Shown piece after piece: positions 23,927-33,449 of a stretch of 64,000 bases of DNA. The translations under genes and the position numbers were made by a program. The DNA comes from Lachnospiraceae bacterium. GTDB lineage: Bacteria > Bacillota > Clostridia > Lachnospirales > Lachnospiraceae. Where the stretch lies: the NCBI GenBank assembly GCA_015056795.1, contig SVFO01000002.1:1-64000 (forward strand), read 5' to 3'. Each line of letters begins with the position of its first letter. Position 1 is the first letter of the stretch. The notes beneath the pieces were generated by a model. It was not told the origin of the DNA and did not search any database. It saw nothing but the letters and a program-made list of their open reading frames with translations.

Positions 23927-26692
23927 TCACAAATCATACGACTCAAAAAACAATAGCCTTAGCCTTCCATCCTTGCCGCGCACGGCTGCGAAGGCTGCCA
24001 GTTCATATGGATATTGCTCCTCTACGGCAGTATTTATGGTGGTCAGATCCTTTCCTTCCGCTGCCAGCTTGCTCCTTAGCGATTCCGCGTCCACATTAAA
24101 AACGCCGAAACTATAATACCTTTCATTTTGAATCACAGGGAGATCGGATCGCAGGTTAAAGCCTTCCGCAACTTCTTTCTTTAGAAACATGACGCCGTCC
24201 TTTCCAAGACAAGGGTAAGCGTCCGTTCCATCCCCTTCTCTGGGCAGACACTTTTCAAATCCATTGGGCAGGTAAAAATGCTGTTCCATAAAGCTCATTA
24301 ACTCGGAGAGCGATACAACGCAGCATCCGTCATCCCCTTCCCGAACGGCTTCAGGATGTGTCTGTAGGATTTTTTGTGCTGCAAAATCAAAGACTCCCGT
24401 CAGGTCGTTTAGATCATACTGTTCAAGAACCGATCCTTCCGTGAAAAGCTCCGCAAATTCGACCAATTCCATCCTCTCTGCATCGCTTATCTGCGTAACA
24501 TTTACCTTGCGCCCTGGTCCATATTTCAGACCATCCAGTTCCTTTAATCTGAACCTTCCGTCCTCTTCATCCCTCACCATCACCGCATTAAATTCCAGGA
24601 AAGGATCTGTGTTGCCGCCTATCAGCATGATATCAGAATTTCGTGCGCGGTTCTCCGTAATTTCCGCATTGTACCCATGTACATAATAAATCCCTTCCTT
24701 TACCTCGACCCGATCTATTCCAAAGGAAAATCCCCAAAACCATGGCAAGTAGTTGTCGGCGCAAATCTCGAATTTCCCTTGCCGCGATTTCTCTTCGATC
24801 GCCTTTCGCGCGCTGTCAGACAAGACAAAATACTGCCCCATTTTCTCGACAAAGTCATTGGCACTCACATAAAATGCTTTCGCCTCGGCATCATACTCCA
24901 AATCCGTAACATCCGTCCATACCCACTTTTGGCCGAAATAATCCACCGCGCCTGACATGTTCTGCTGATCAAAGTCCCAGATCACTGGAAATGTCATAAA
25001 CTCTTGCATGAATTCATAGATTTCTCCATACTCTCTCTCGCTCACGCTTATGCGTTCTTTCTTATCACCTTCCTGGCGCGTATCTAAGGTTTTGTCCGTT
25101 CCCACAGGCACATCCGTTACATTGGATTCTTTCCCTTCCGGTTTCTCAGAAGAATAGGACTTCGTCTCTCCCGCAGTCGTAATCGACAGCAGATAGGCGT
25201 CCATTTTATCATCTAACGGATCAATCCGAACATAATCCTCCCAGACATCTAAAGCATAATCCTTGGGGATAAAAAAGAGATTCCCACCGTCTCCTTCCCA
25301 TTTGTCCTTGAATACCGCTTTGGCATCATAATAGGTGTTTCCATCATAGAGAACACTCCCTGAAAGCAGGATGCCATTCGAAGAATTGCGTAATTTTATG
25401 TCAAAAGATATCTCCCGCGCGTTTCCCTCTTCGTCATACACAACATCCGTCCGCTGAAGCTTTGTCGAATACTTCAACCAAGAACCGATGGAGTTCCCGC
25501 TCGGATTGGTCATAAAAAAGACTCCCATTGCTAGGCATGCCAATACTCCCGCCAGAATGACCCAAAAAGTGGGCTTTTTATAATTCAGGATCGCCTTGAC
25601 CCTCGATTTCGTTCCATTCTCTCCAAAGGCCACCGTTCCCGTCAGAAAGCTCCTGTTTCCACATTCCAAATCCAAAAGCGTTTGACAATAACGCTTCCTC
25701 TCCTCCTTGCTAAAGCCTTTTGTTGCCTTCTCATCACACGCCAGCTCCACGTCCCTGCAAAACAGCAGATACGAAATCCAACAAAGCGGGTGAAACCAAT
25801 AAACGCAAAGGATCAGGAAACCGAGTGGCTTCCATAGGTAGTCTCCGCGCCTTATGTGCGCCTGTTCATGGCAAAGAACACACTCCAGGTTCTCCTCCCC
25901 AAGGTTGGAAGGAAGATAGATCCTGGGCCTCACAATCCCCAGAATAAAAGGCTCTGCAATCGCGTCACATTCCCAAATGTCCTCTTTTGCGTCTGTTTCA
26001 AGACGCACTGCCGTACCCACCTTACGACGCAATCTCACAAAACTAGTGGCAAAGTATATTAGCATGACCAGGATGCCTACAAGCCAAACAATGCTTCCAA
26101 CAATCGGTAAAATTTCGCTTTGTTCGTCTGTCTGCTGATCCGTCAAAATAGTTACTTCATCCCCCGAAATACTTTCCGAACCTGATTCCCTTATTTCATA
26201 GGAGCCCATATTCCAATCATATTGAAGTGGCTTTACTGCTTCAATCACAGTTTCGTCCGTATTCACTGCATTTTCACCAATGCTCTCTTGACTGATTACA
26301 GGCCATGCATTCCTTTCCGGATAAATCTCCCAAACCTTTTCGGTACTTTCGTCCTCGGCATGTTCCGCATCATGTTCTTCTGCTGAACTATTTATGATAC
26401 TCTCGTCCTGACGGACTTCCCCCTCTTTGCCATCTAACGAAATTTCATTGTATGCGGTCTGCATTTCCTCCCCTTGCGATATGACTACCTTCCACGCAGG
26501 AATTAGGCTCCATCTGCTCTCTAGAGAAAATGGAACCACAAGGCGCACAGCAACTAAAGCCCACATAACACATATGAGCCATTTTGGAACTTTCTTTAGC
26601 AATGGTCGCAGAAGGATCACCGCCAGCATCAGAAAGCTCGCCGCAATGCTTAAGTTGATCACATGAATATACGCTGATTGCAATAGCGTCAT
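23927..26692 (-). CDS. BlaR1/MecR1-like M56 zinc protease sensor, copy 1
   Basis: A 921-residue membrane sensor. Four hydrophobic helices flank the cytosolic M56 protease domain, with the zinc site CHEQAHIRRGDYLWKPLGF and the third-ligand region DVELACDEKATKGF. FWVILAGVLACLAMGVFFM is the last helix, followed by about 500 external residues. That outer part is not a penicillin-binding domain: it has no SxxK active-site context and is rich in acidic and aromatic residues (QNERYYSFGVFNV near the end). BlaR1 proteins cleave or inactivate a partner BlaI repressor on sensing. This one overlaps its blaI gene by four bases. No beta-lactamase is near. Confidence 0.85.
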   Translation of the reverse strand: MTLLQSAYIHVINLSIAASFLMLAVILLRPLLKKVPKWLICVMWALVAVRLVVPFSLESRWSLIPAWKVVISQGEEMQTAYNEISLDGKEGEVRQDESIINSSAEEHDAEHAEDESTEKVWEIYPERNAWPVISQESIGENAVNTDETVIEAVKPLQYDWNMGSYEIRESGSESISGDEVTILTDQQTDEQSEILPIVGSIVWLVGILVMLIYFATSFVRLRRKVGTAVRLETDAKEDIWECDAIAEPFILGIVRPRIYLPSNLGEENLECVLCHEQAHIRRGDYLWKPLGFLILCVYWFHPLCWISYLLFCRDVELACDEKATKGFSKEERKRYCQTLLDLECGNRSFLTGTVAFGENGTKSRVKAILNYKKPTFWVILAGVLACLAMGVFFMTNPSGNSIGSWLKYSTKLQRTDVVYDEEGNAREISFDIKLRNSSNGILLSGSVLYDGNTYYDAKAVFKDKWEGDGGNLFFIPKDYALDVWEDYVRIDPLDDKMDAYLLSITTAGETKSYSSEKPEGKESNVTDVPVGTDKTLDTRQEGDKKERISVSEREYGEIYEFMQEFMTFPVIWDFDQQNMSGAVDYFGQKWVWTDVTDLEYDAEAKAFYVSANDFVEKMGQYFVLSDSARKAIEEKSRQGKFEICADNYLPWFWGFSFGIDRVEVKEGIYYVHGYNAEITENRARNSDIMLIGGNTDPFLEFNAVMVRDEEDGRFRLKELDGLKYGPGRKVNVTQISDAERMELVEFAELFTEGSVLEQYDLNDLTGVFDFAAQKILQTHPEAVREGDDGCCVVSLSELMSFMEQHFYLPNGFEKCLPREGDGTDAYPCLGKDGVMFLKKEVAEGFNLRSDLPVIQNERYYSFGVFNVDAESLRSKLAAEGKDLTTINTAVEEQYPYELAAFAAVRGKDGRLRLLFFESYDL

Positions 26693-27054
26693 TTCTTATC
26701 CCCCATATAGGAATCAATCATTTTCTGGATTTCTTCTGCATCCTTTTTCGTCAGTTTTCTGCCCGAGCAAAATGCCGCGATAAACGCAGGAAGTGACCCC
26801 TGAAAGGATTCCTCCACAAACTGCCTGCTCTTTTTTGCAAAGAACCTTTCCCTGCTGATTAACGTCGTTACTATGCCGTCTTCATTTTTCAAAATCCCTT
26901 TTTCGCAAAGCTTTTTGATCACTGTGTAGGTCGTGGATTTTTTCCAGTCAAACTCTTCACTGCACAGCTTCACAAGCTCTCCAGATCCTATCGGCTCCTT
27001 CGCCCAGACCAACTCCACAAATTTCGTCTGAAGTTCACCCAATTCAAGATTCAT
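26689..27054 (-). CDS. BlaI/MecI-family repressor, copy 1
   Basis: This 121-residue winged-helix repressor starts MNLELGELQTKFVELVWAKE. Its recognition helix lies in WKKSTTYTVIKKLCEKGI, its wing in EDGIVTTLISRE, and its C-terminal dimer helix carries the protease-sensitive region. It precedes and overlaps its BlaR1-like partner. Its recognition helix is nearly identical to that of copy 2 (54578-54943), and the two promoters carry the same GTCTA half-site, so cross-regulation is expected. Confidence 0.92.
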   Translation of the reverse strand: MNLELGELQTKFVELVWAKEPIGSGELVKLCSEEFDWKKSTTYTVIKKLCEKGILKNEDGIVTTLISRERFFAKKSRQFVEESFQGSLPAFIAAFCSGRKLTKKDAEEIQKMIDSYMGDKK

Positions 27055-27101
27055 CGCATTTTACCTACTTTTCAATTCTTATTATTCAATTCTTTGGTTT
27101 T

Positions 27102-27130
27102 AGTCTATCATGAGTAGACCAGCATGTCAA
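27102..27130 (-). promoter_or_regulatory. blaI-blaR1 copy 1 promoter and operator
   Basis: TTGACA (27130-27125)-N17-TAGACT (27107-27102) on the minus strand. The palindrome AGTCTATCATGAGTAGACC (27102-27120) fills the spacer and -10 box. Confidence 0.75.
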
Positions 27131-27225
27131 CACAAATACCCAGATTTTTGTTCGTCATAGCACGCCTTCCAACCGATTCTTTTTTTGAATTGCATTCATA
27201 TCAAGCTTCCATTGCCGTACTAACG

Positions 27226-27254
27226 AAAAAGGTTCTGTCATTCAAGACAGAACC
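27226..27254. terminator. Hairpin GGTTCTGTC/GACAGAACC
   Basis: A 9-bp stem with a 6-base loop and a run of five A before it. On the minus strand the T run follows the stem, so it ends transcripts from the GNAT genes to the right. The stretch 27260-27526 otherwise holds only a doubtful TTG-started frame. Confidence 0.65.
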
Positions 27255-27526
27255 TCAAAGTTTCCTTAATGGATTTTTCTATGAATGGATTCCACCATTT
27301 CATATCCATTTCTTTTCATTTCTTTTCCCATTGCCGAGATATGACATCTGCGATCATTAGATAAGCATTGTCTATTTTCATGTGTGCAAAAATATGAAAT
27401 ATTAGATCTGTATATACACTCCTGACTATCTCCACTACGAACCTCCCATATTTCAGCTGCCAAAACTTTCCTCTTCAGTATATCAAAAGCGGAAACTTCG
27501 GTCAATTCAAAGCATGTATGTCGGCT

Positions 27527-28327
27527 TTAGATGACCGCTTCCATTTCATGCCATGTCTCACCACCCCATGCAGAGCTGGATTCTCCGCGATCCCTAAATC
27601 CAAATTTCTCATACATTTTCACTTTATCTTCCAAGCAGGTCAGCACAAGCATTCTTCGGTTTCTTTCCCGCTGCAGGCGGGAATATTGCGAAACCAGTTC
27701 CCTTGCCAAACCCTGTCCGCGATATTCTGGCAACACGGCCACTCCCAGAATCATAATGTTTGGGCCACTCGGGTCATGCAGCGATTCGTCCGTAAAGAAC
27801 TCATCGCGCAGTTTGTTCTCCTGCGTTGCAATCCCATTTACGAATCCAGCCATCCTTCCTGTTAACGGATCGATAGCCACTAAAAAGAAATCAGAGGCTA
27901 CGCGAATTCTACGCTTCATCCGCTCGGGCGTGCAGGCTTCATTGGGTGGAAAGCATCTTCTTTCTATGTCTGCCGCTTCCTCTGCTTCTTCCTGCCTAAC
28001 ATAGCGAAACTCAAATCTCAGATTTGCCTTCCGTGCGCTCTCTTCTTTGTTATTGAAGTATTCATTCCTTAATTTCGACAAGTGATCAATGATGTTAGCA
28101 TTCCATGAAATGATTTTAGGAAGCCTTTCACACGGGAACTCCTTGCAAAGCCCACAGAATTGCACGCCATGCTCCCTTGCACATGCATGCACTCTACATC
28201 TGCCTGATTCAGCCCATTCCGGAACCCGTCCATCCGCCTCAATGCAACCAAGACACAAACCTTCAATTTTTTTTGAACAGCCTGCGCAACATTCACCGCA
28301 AGCAGTAATTGTTTTAAAATCAGTCAC
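27527..28327 (-). CDS. DUF3795-GNAT fusion acetyltransferase
   Basis: A 266-residue two-domain protein. Residues 1-95 form a DUF3795-type Cys-rich domain (CGECCAGCSKKIEGLCLGC, then CRVHACAREHGVQFCGLC), likely metal-binding. Residues 105-266 are a GNAT acetyltransferase with IMILGVAVLPEYRGQGLARELV (acetyl-CoA loop R-G-Q-G-L-A) and KMYEKFGFRDRGESSS. The GNAT part resembles arylalkylamine-type enzymes. Its start overlaps the stop of the upstream YoaP-like fragment by four bases. The acceptor is unknown. Confidence 0.83.
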   Translation of the reverse strand: MTDFKTITACGECCAGCSKKIEGLCLGCIEADGRVPEWAESGRCRVHACAREHGVQFCGLCKEFPCERLPKIISWNANIIDHLSKLRNEYFNNKEESARKANLRFEFRYVRQEEAEEAADIERRCFPPNEACTPERMKRRIRVASDFFLVAIDPLTGRMAGFVNGIATQENKLRDEFFTDESLHDPSGPNIMILGVAVLPEYRGQGLARELVSQYSRLQRERNRRMLVLTCLEDKVKMYEKFGFRDRGESSSAWGGETWHEMEAVI

Positions 28328-28704
28328 ATTCTTCCCCCGTCGATTTTCCCAACCAGTATCAAAAACTTCTTATCATTCATTTGCTCGTTGGTAACATACT
28401 TTCCATCACACACTTTAAATCCTTTGTATTTCAAAAATTGGGGATCGGCTAAGAATGGTTTTTTCTTAGCCGCAACCAGAATACACAATCCTTTTTTCTC
28501 TTTTTCTTGACTATCCTTGATACATTCCGAAAGAAGGTCGCTTGAATATCCATGTCCCTTGAGTGATCCGGAAACCCAAGGACAATCTATGTAAATATAC
28601 CCGGGAGCATCGATTGGATTCTCTCCGTTTCTTGGATCAGTCTTTTCTTCCGACATAAAATCGAATTTAAATCCACAAGCGTTAATAAAACTTTTGACGC
28701 GAGG
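28324..28704 (-). pseudogene. C-terminal fragment of a YoaP-like GNAT acetyltransferase
   Basis: The frame contains YIYIDCPWVSGSLKGHGYSS and FLADPQFLKYKGFKV, matching the acetyl-CoA-binding end of YoaP-type acetyltransferases. The reading frame stays open upstream of the first ATG (28656) through RVKSFINACGFKFDF to a stop at about 28705, without a start, so the N-terminal half has been lost. The expected YoaP domain after residue 90 is also missing. It is either a pseudogene or a short expressed relic coupled to the DUF3795-GNAT gene. Confidence 0.55.
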
Positions 28705-28799
28705 TTATGATCTTAAAATGGTGTCTGTCATGGGCATTTCGACTTTGAATCTTCCTCCCAAAAGCGATGATCTAGAGTAATTTTTTAATGGTGTAAAGA

Positions 28800-29462
28800 T
28801 TATTCCAGAGACTTATAATGTATCTCCCGGATACCATCTTCCTTTATAACCACCTTTAGATCATCCACATAGATACCTTCTGTATCAAATATATCGTATT
28901 CTGTAACTCCATTTCTGTAGACAGATATTAGCGATAAACCAATGCCATCCATAAGCTCCTGCCTTGTGGCATTTTCCTTGATGAGATCCGTCTTAGGCAA
29001 AAAGTAATCAGCAATGGCTTGTCTTATTTCGGTATCAATACGCTTCCTGTCAGATAAGATCGACTCCAATCTATGATAGCATTTACCTGGTCTGATCTCT
29101 TCAAATTTCGGTATTACCTGCACCAGCTTTTCTATCTCTAAATCAGAAACTCCCGTATATTCCGATTGGACCATGGCGAGTCCTGCATATCCTCCTTCGG
29201 GCGGCTTTACAGGATTATCGGTTTCAAAAAACAAACCAACCTTTTTATCATTTCCCGGGTTATATTCCCATTCTATTTCCCCTTCATAACCGATTTCACC
29301 ACGATCTTCCAACAAAAAACTGCAGAAGGGTGTATCGAACCGAATATGTTTCGTACAATTTTGCCTTAGTTCTTTATTATACTGTTTCGTCAAAATAATT
29401 GGTAATATAACCATTACAAAGATTACAAGCAGACACATGAACACTACAATAATTGTTTCCAT
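28800..29462 (-). CDS. Uncharacterised single-pass membrane protein
   Basis: This 220-residue protein starts METIIVVFMCLLVIFVMVIL with one N-terminal transmembrane helix. A soluble part follows with an immunoglobulin-like or beta-rich look (EIGYEGEIEWEYNPGNDKKV, GLFFETDNP), then a helical segment and a final beta strand run (DLKVVIKEDGIREIHY). I recognise no family. The ATG at 29462 follows GGGGGGAATAGAT, a better site than that of the ATG 30 bases upstream. It stands alone between the YoaP-like fragment and a 430-base non-coding gap. Confidence 0.7.
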   Translation of the reverse strand: METIIVVFMCLLVIFVMVILPIILTKQYNKELRQNCTKHIRFDTPFCSFLLEDRGEIGYEGEIEWEYNPGNDKKVGLFFETDNPVKPPEGGYAGLAMVQSEYTGVSDLEIEKLVQVIPKFEEIRPGKCYHRLESILSDRKRIDTEIRQAIADYFLPKTDLIKENATRQELMDGIGLSLISVYRNGVTEYDIFDTEGIYVDDLKVVIKEDGIREIHYKSLE

Positions 29463-29492
29463 ATCTATTCCCCCCAAAATCGTGTGTGACAT

Positions 29493-29830
29493 TTTCCAAA
29501 TCCTTTAGGATCCGTTTCCAGTCTAACCTACTTCTTTTTCTGATCCGCATAACGGCTTCCTCGATCATCCTTTGAGTCAGAATGATCAGTTAATTACTCA
29601 TCCATGGACCTCCACGCCTTATACATACTCATTGGTCACTGGCTTTCTAAGATGTTGGGGCAACCATAGGCACACCTCCCAGTCATTTTTCATCCCAGCC
29701 ATCCCATTAAACTCATGATCCCCAACTGCATGATAAACCGGAAATAATAGTTTCCACTTATAAATGATTTTATCACAAAAGCAAAGTTTCTGGCAACACT
29801 CCTAAACGAAGCCAGCTAAAAATGTATATA
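29493..29830. other. Non-coding stretch
   Basis: No convincing frame, RNA or repeat was found here. A 12-codon frame with ATG at about 29631 ends in TAA and is followed in the same frame by about 25 open codons of low-complexity sequence. This could be a decayed gene end but is not supported further. Confidence 0.3.
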
Positions 29831-29868
29831 AAAAGAGAACCCGTTATTTAAGGGTTCTCGAAAAAAAA
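29831..29868 (-). terminator. Terminator after the rhodanese-PP-loop gene
   Basis: GAGAACCC and GGGTTCTC pair around a 9-base loop with T runs on both sides. On the minus strand it lies about 60 bases beyond the stop codon at 29927. Confidence 0.7.
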
Positions 29869-29926
29869 TAAGAGCGGGGATGGGGTGCTTAGCCATGTTT
29901 CTCGTTAATAAATTTCTTTGATGATT

Positions 29927-31069
29927 TTAATATTCATCCAAAAAGTGATGTCTCACGCCATTCTTTTTATATTCGATCACGGTATCCAGATTCACGTTTT
30001 CCATGCTTCTAAAAATGTTGGACTCCACAAACGGATTAGTCTTTTTCAGTTCGGCGATCAATTTCTTTGTTTCGAGGCGCTTTGAAGAAGTGGTTCCATC
30101 CTCATGGCATGTCGTGCAGGTATCCGTAAAATGGCAGGCACACTGCAGGAAATGAAGATCATTGTAATCCCTCCAGGCGCAAATGTCGCTCTCCCTGACC
30201 AGATAAAGAGGGCGAATGAGCTGCATTCCCTCGAAGTTTGTACTGTGGAGCTTTGGCATCATTGTCTGGATCTGCGCGCCGTGAAGCATGCCCATCAGGA
30301 TGGTCTCAATCACGTCGTCATAATGATGGCCAAGCGCAATTTTATTACATCCCAGCTCCTTTGCCTTACTGTAAAGATGACCTCGCCTCATTCTCGCGCA
30401 AAGATAACAGGGACTTTTTTCTATGGTGTCCACTGCGTCGAAGATCGTGCTCTCGAAAATAGTGATGGGAATCCCAAGCGCAGCCGCGTTGCTTTCGATT
30501 AACGCCCTGTTTTCCTTGTTGTACCCAGGATCCATCACTAGAAACATCAGGTCGAATTGAACCTGTCTGTGCCGCTGTATCTCCTGAAAGAGCTTTGCCA
30601 TGAGCATGGAATCCTTACCGCCCGAAATGCAAACGGCGATATGATCACCCTCCTCGATCAGCTGATAAAGCTTGCAGGCTTTGGCAAAGGGGGAAAAGAG
30701 CTGCTTGTGGAATTTCCTTCGGATGCTATCCTCCGCCTTCTCCCTTTTTTCTTCCCTGTCAGCCTCACTTTTCATGCCAGCCCTGACATAACCGACGTAA
30801 CCCTCCGCGAGGCTATAACAATCACGCCCCTCAAGATAATCAAGGGTGTCATCGATCTCCCGGGACATTCGGCCGATTTCACAATAAAAGATCAGCTTTT
30901 TCTCTTTGGGAATTTTCGAAAGCTCCTGACTTCCTTCCAAATCCTCCACATAGATATTGGTGGCTCCGGGAATCATCCCGTAAGCCACCAGCCCTTCATC
31001 CCTAATGTCTATCAGCTGATAAGAATCCTTAGGCAAGGATCTAAGCTCGTCATATGTTATTTCTTTCAT
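29927..31069 (-). CDS. Rhodanese-PP-loop (TtcA-like) fusion protein
   Basis: This 380-residue protein has an N-terminal rhodanese domain (residues 1-100; active Cys in FYCEIGRMS) fused to a PP-loop ATPase of the TtcA/TilS group (SGGKDSMLMAKLF, CYLCARMRRGHLY, LGHHYDDVIETIL). TtcA enzymes adenylate a tRNA cytidine and insert sulfur using an iron-sulfur cluster. The rhodanese domain may deliver the sulfur (inference). The C-x-x-C motif and later CACHFTDTCTTC could hold the cluster. The ATG at 31069 has AAAGGA upstream, and the longer TTG start is unlikely. Confidence 0.85.
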   Translation of the reverse strand: MKEITYDELRSLPKDSYQLIDIRDEGLVAYGMIPGATNIYVEDLEGSQELSKIPKEKKLIFYCEIGRMSREIDDTLDYLEGRDCYSLAEGYVGYVRAGMKSEADREEKREKAEDSIRRKFHKQLFSPFAKACKLYQLIEEGDHIAVCISGGKDSMLMAKLFQEIQRHRQVQFDLMFLVMDPGYNKENRALIESNAAALGIPITIFESTIFDAVDTIEKSPCYLCARMRRGHLYSKAKELGCNKIALGHHYDDVIETILMGMLHGAQIQTMMPKLHSTNFEGMQLIRPLYLVRESDICAWRDYNDLHFLQCACHFTDTCTTCHEDGTTSSKRLETKKLIAELKKTNPFVESNIFRSMENVNLDTVIEYKKNGVRHHFLDEY

Positions 31070-31169
31070 CAATGTCAATCCTTTATTCTAGTTTTTGCAA
31101 TGGTATATCTACTCAGCAAACTACTAAATTTATGCAAGGGAATATCCACTTAGCAAACTACTGGTTTTA

Positions 31170-31763
31170 TTACAGGGCGGCGATCTCCTCGGCAATGACA
31201 TCCTCCGTCGCCGCCATGGCCTGAAGCGTCATTTCCAATAATTTATCCAATTCCCAGCCAAGCTGCCGTGCACCGCGCTCAATCACCTCACGGGAACATC
31301 CTGCCGCAAAGCCTTTGCTCTTATATTTCTTCTTCAGGGATTTCAGTTCCATGTCCTTCGTACTCTTAGACGGTCTCATGAGCGCTGCCGCCCCAATCAG
31401 TCCCGTAAGCTCATCCGCCGCAAACAGAACCTTTTCCATCTCATGAATCGGTTCCACGTCGATCGTCACGCCGCAACCAACCGTAATCCCGTATCCGTGG
31501 GAGCAGACGGCATGGATCACGTCATCACCGACTCCCCCGTTTCTTAAAAGCTCGGGTGCTTTCAGGCAGTGTTCTTCCGGATAGAGTTCAAAATCTATGT
31601 CATGAAGCAGTCCTACGATACCCCAATACTCCTCTTCCTCACCGTAGCCTAGCTCCTTCGCATACCATTTCATCACGGCTTCCACAGTCAGCGCGTGCTG
31701 CAGGTGAAAGGGATCCTTATTGTACTGCCTTAATAACGCAAATGCGTCCTCTCTTGTGATCAT
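31170..31763 (-). CDS. HD-domain hydrolase
   Basis: This 197-residue protein starts MITREDAFALLRQYN and has the HD pattern: an early His in HLQHALTVEAVM, GIVGLLHDIDFELYPEEH with the central H-D pair, a later CSHGYG and DELTGLI, giving the metal ligands of a phosphohydrolase. Related small HD proteins act on nucleotides, but the substrate is not visible. It ends about 90 bases upstream of the rhodanese-PP-loop gene on the same strand, which may allow co-transcription. Confidence 0.85.
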   Translation of the reverse strand: MITREDAFALLRQYNKDPFHLQHALTVEAVMKWYAKELGYGEEEEYWGIVGLLHDIDFELYPEEHCLKAPELLRNGGVGDDVIHAVCSHGYGITVGCGVTIDVEPIHEMEKVLFAADELTGLIGAAALMRPSKSTKDMELKSLKKKYKSKGFAAGCSREVIERGARQLGWELDKLLEMTLQAMAATEDVIAEEIAAL

Positions 31764-31907
31764 GTTCGTATCTCCTTTTTGTTTGGAATATTTGATCAGG
31801 ATTGACGTAAAGCACCCTCCTTTTGATTTCTAGCGCTTATTATTACCCACCTGCTTAATAGGTTATTCGATTGTATCACATTTTCCATACTCGCACAAGG
31901 AGTATTT

Positions 31908-32026
31908 TAACCATTAAAAACGGCAGCGAAAAACCTGTTAAGTCTATCGCCACCGACTTTTGATTCAAATGGGTATTTCTCTGCTACGTTATAAACGCCA
32001 AAGCTGTAATACCTTTCATTTTGTAA
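31908..32026 (-). pseudogene. Fragment of a fourth BlaR1-like sensor
   Basis: Directly after the TAG stop of the histidine kinase and in the same frame, the minus strand reads LQNERYYSFGVYNVAEKYPF before a final stop near 31908. The QNERYYSFGV stretch repeats a segment close to the C-terminus of BlaR1-like copy 1 (QNERYYSFGVFNVDAESLRS). It is a 38-codon scrap with no start of its own, evidence that another copy of this sensor gene once lay here. Confidence 0.65.
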
Positions 32027-33448
32027 CTATAGCAATCTGATCCGGAAGCAGTTCTTGTCTCCCTCTCTATGATAGGTAAGCGTGCCAAGATGCTTTTCCA
32101 TGATCTTTCTGGAAATGGCGAGGCCGAGGCCAGTTCCGCCGTCCGTCTTTCGGGTTTTGTCCCCCCTGGAGAATTCATCAAAAAGTCTTGGAACAAAATC
32201 CTCCGCGATCGCTTCCCCGTCATCCACGACATCGATCGCAATCGCGTCACTATCCCGATAAACCCGGATACTAATGGTTTTTCCGGTCGAGTTATACTTA
32301 TTCGCATTTACCAGCAGGTTATTGATCACCCTTCCAAACAGCTCTGCATCAATCTCTGCCGCGTACTCTTCCTCAGGAATGTCAATGTCGAATTCCTTAC
32401 CGGTGGACGTGATCTCCTCGTAGAATTCCACGCAGATCCTGCGGACTGCCTCGCAAACGTCAGCCTTCTCCAGCTTCAGCTTATAATCATTACGCTCCAT
32501 CTTCAGGCTGGTGTTCATGTCTTCCGTGAGAGTTCGTATCCTTTCCGCCTTCATTTCAATAGTCTTATAGTATTCCGGGATCTTCTCCGCTTCTACAAGG
32601 CCTTCTTCCAGCGCACAGATGGTGGTTTTGATCGATGCCACCGGATTCTTTATATCATGCGTCAGCTCCAGAAGCATCTGATTTCTGCTCTGCTCAATCT
32701 TATGTTTTTCGTCCTCGCTTTCTTTCAGCTTCTCCGCCATGCGGTTGAATTTGTCCCTGATATCCTCGAACTCCTTGTCCGTCTTATAATCCAGGACTAT
32801 GTCGCGCTTCCCTTCGCTCACGTCGTCCATTCCGTCCATCAAGAGCTTCAGCGGCTTTTCGATGTGTTTCTTCAGATAAAAGCTGATGAGCAGAACCTCC
32901 GCAAGGAAAAGCGCTGCGAATACACCGAAGAAAACCTGTGCATTATTGTTCTCACTATTGGTGATCATGTAAGACACGTTATATGTGACCATGTCGCGCG
33001 GATAACATACCAAGCAGATCCTTCTTGGATCTCCCACGCACCTTACGATCCCAGTGTAATCCGCCTTGTTTGTTTCGGTGTGCTGAACCAGGACCACGCC
33101 ATTTCTGTTAAAATTTACGTAGCCCATGTCCAGAAGCTCCGCCATTTCCTTTAGCGTGTAGCTCGTCTTTTCCGTTTTCTTGTCGCCAATGACGCTGATC
33201 ACGTTTCCCTCGTCATCCAGCTCTTCCACCCATCCTCCTACGCGCCTTAGAACCTCCACGTCATTCACTGTCCCGTCATTGTTGATGACCGTCTGCGGAG
33301 AAACATTACCAATCTTTCCGTTGCCGACAAAGGTCAGGATAAGCAGCGCGGCAAGCACGTAAATGATCAGCGTGGCTGCCAGGAACAGCACGTAGCTCGT
33401 TACCAATCGGGAAAAAATACTTCGTCCACGGTTTGTCTTTTTCTTCAT
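32027..33448 (-). CDS. Sensor histidine kinase (two-component)
   Basis: This 473-residue kinase has a cytosolic N-terminus, a membrane helix (VLFLAATLIIYVLAALLILTF), an external sensor of about 130 residues, a second helix (QVFFGVFAALFLAEVLLISF), a HAMP-like linker, HisKA with the phosphoacceptor in LELTHDIKNPVASI, and an ATPase with the N box INNLLVNANKYN and GGTGLGLAISRKIM. Its gene follows the response regulator with one base between. With the ABC exporter and protease gene upstream, it forms a cell-envelope stress type system. Confidence 0.92.
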   Translation of the reverse strand: MKKKTNRGRSIFSRLVTSYVLFLAATLIIYVLAALLILTFVGNGKIGNVSPQTVINNDGTVNDVEVLRRVGGWVEELDDEGNVISVIGDKKTEKTSYTLKEMAELLDMGYVNFNRNGVVLVQHTETNKADYTGIVRCVGDPRRICLVCYPRDMVTYNVSYMITNSENNNAQVFFGVFAALFLAEVLLISFYLKKHIEKPLKLLMDGMDDVSEGKRDIVLDYKTDKEFEDIRDKFNRMAEKLKESEDEKHKIEQSRNQMLLELTHDIKNPVASIKTTICALEEGLVEAEKIPEYYKTIEMKAERIRTLTEDMNTSLKMERNDYKLKLEKADVCEAVRRICVEFYEEITSTGKEFDIDIPEEEYAAEIDAELFGRVINNLLVNANKYNSTGKTISIRVYRDSDAIAIDVVDDGEAIAEDFVPRLFDEFSRGDKTRKTDGGTGLGLAISRKIMEKHLGTLTYHREGDKNCFRIRLL

Positions 33449-33449
33449 A

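Noticed and set aside
27266..27505. 79-codon minus-strand frame upstream of the blaI copy 1 promoter region
   Set aside because: It starts with TTG without a ribosome site, runs through the terminator side of the region, and its composition looks random. Not listed as a gene.
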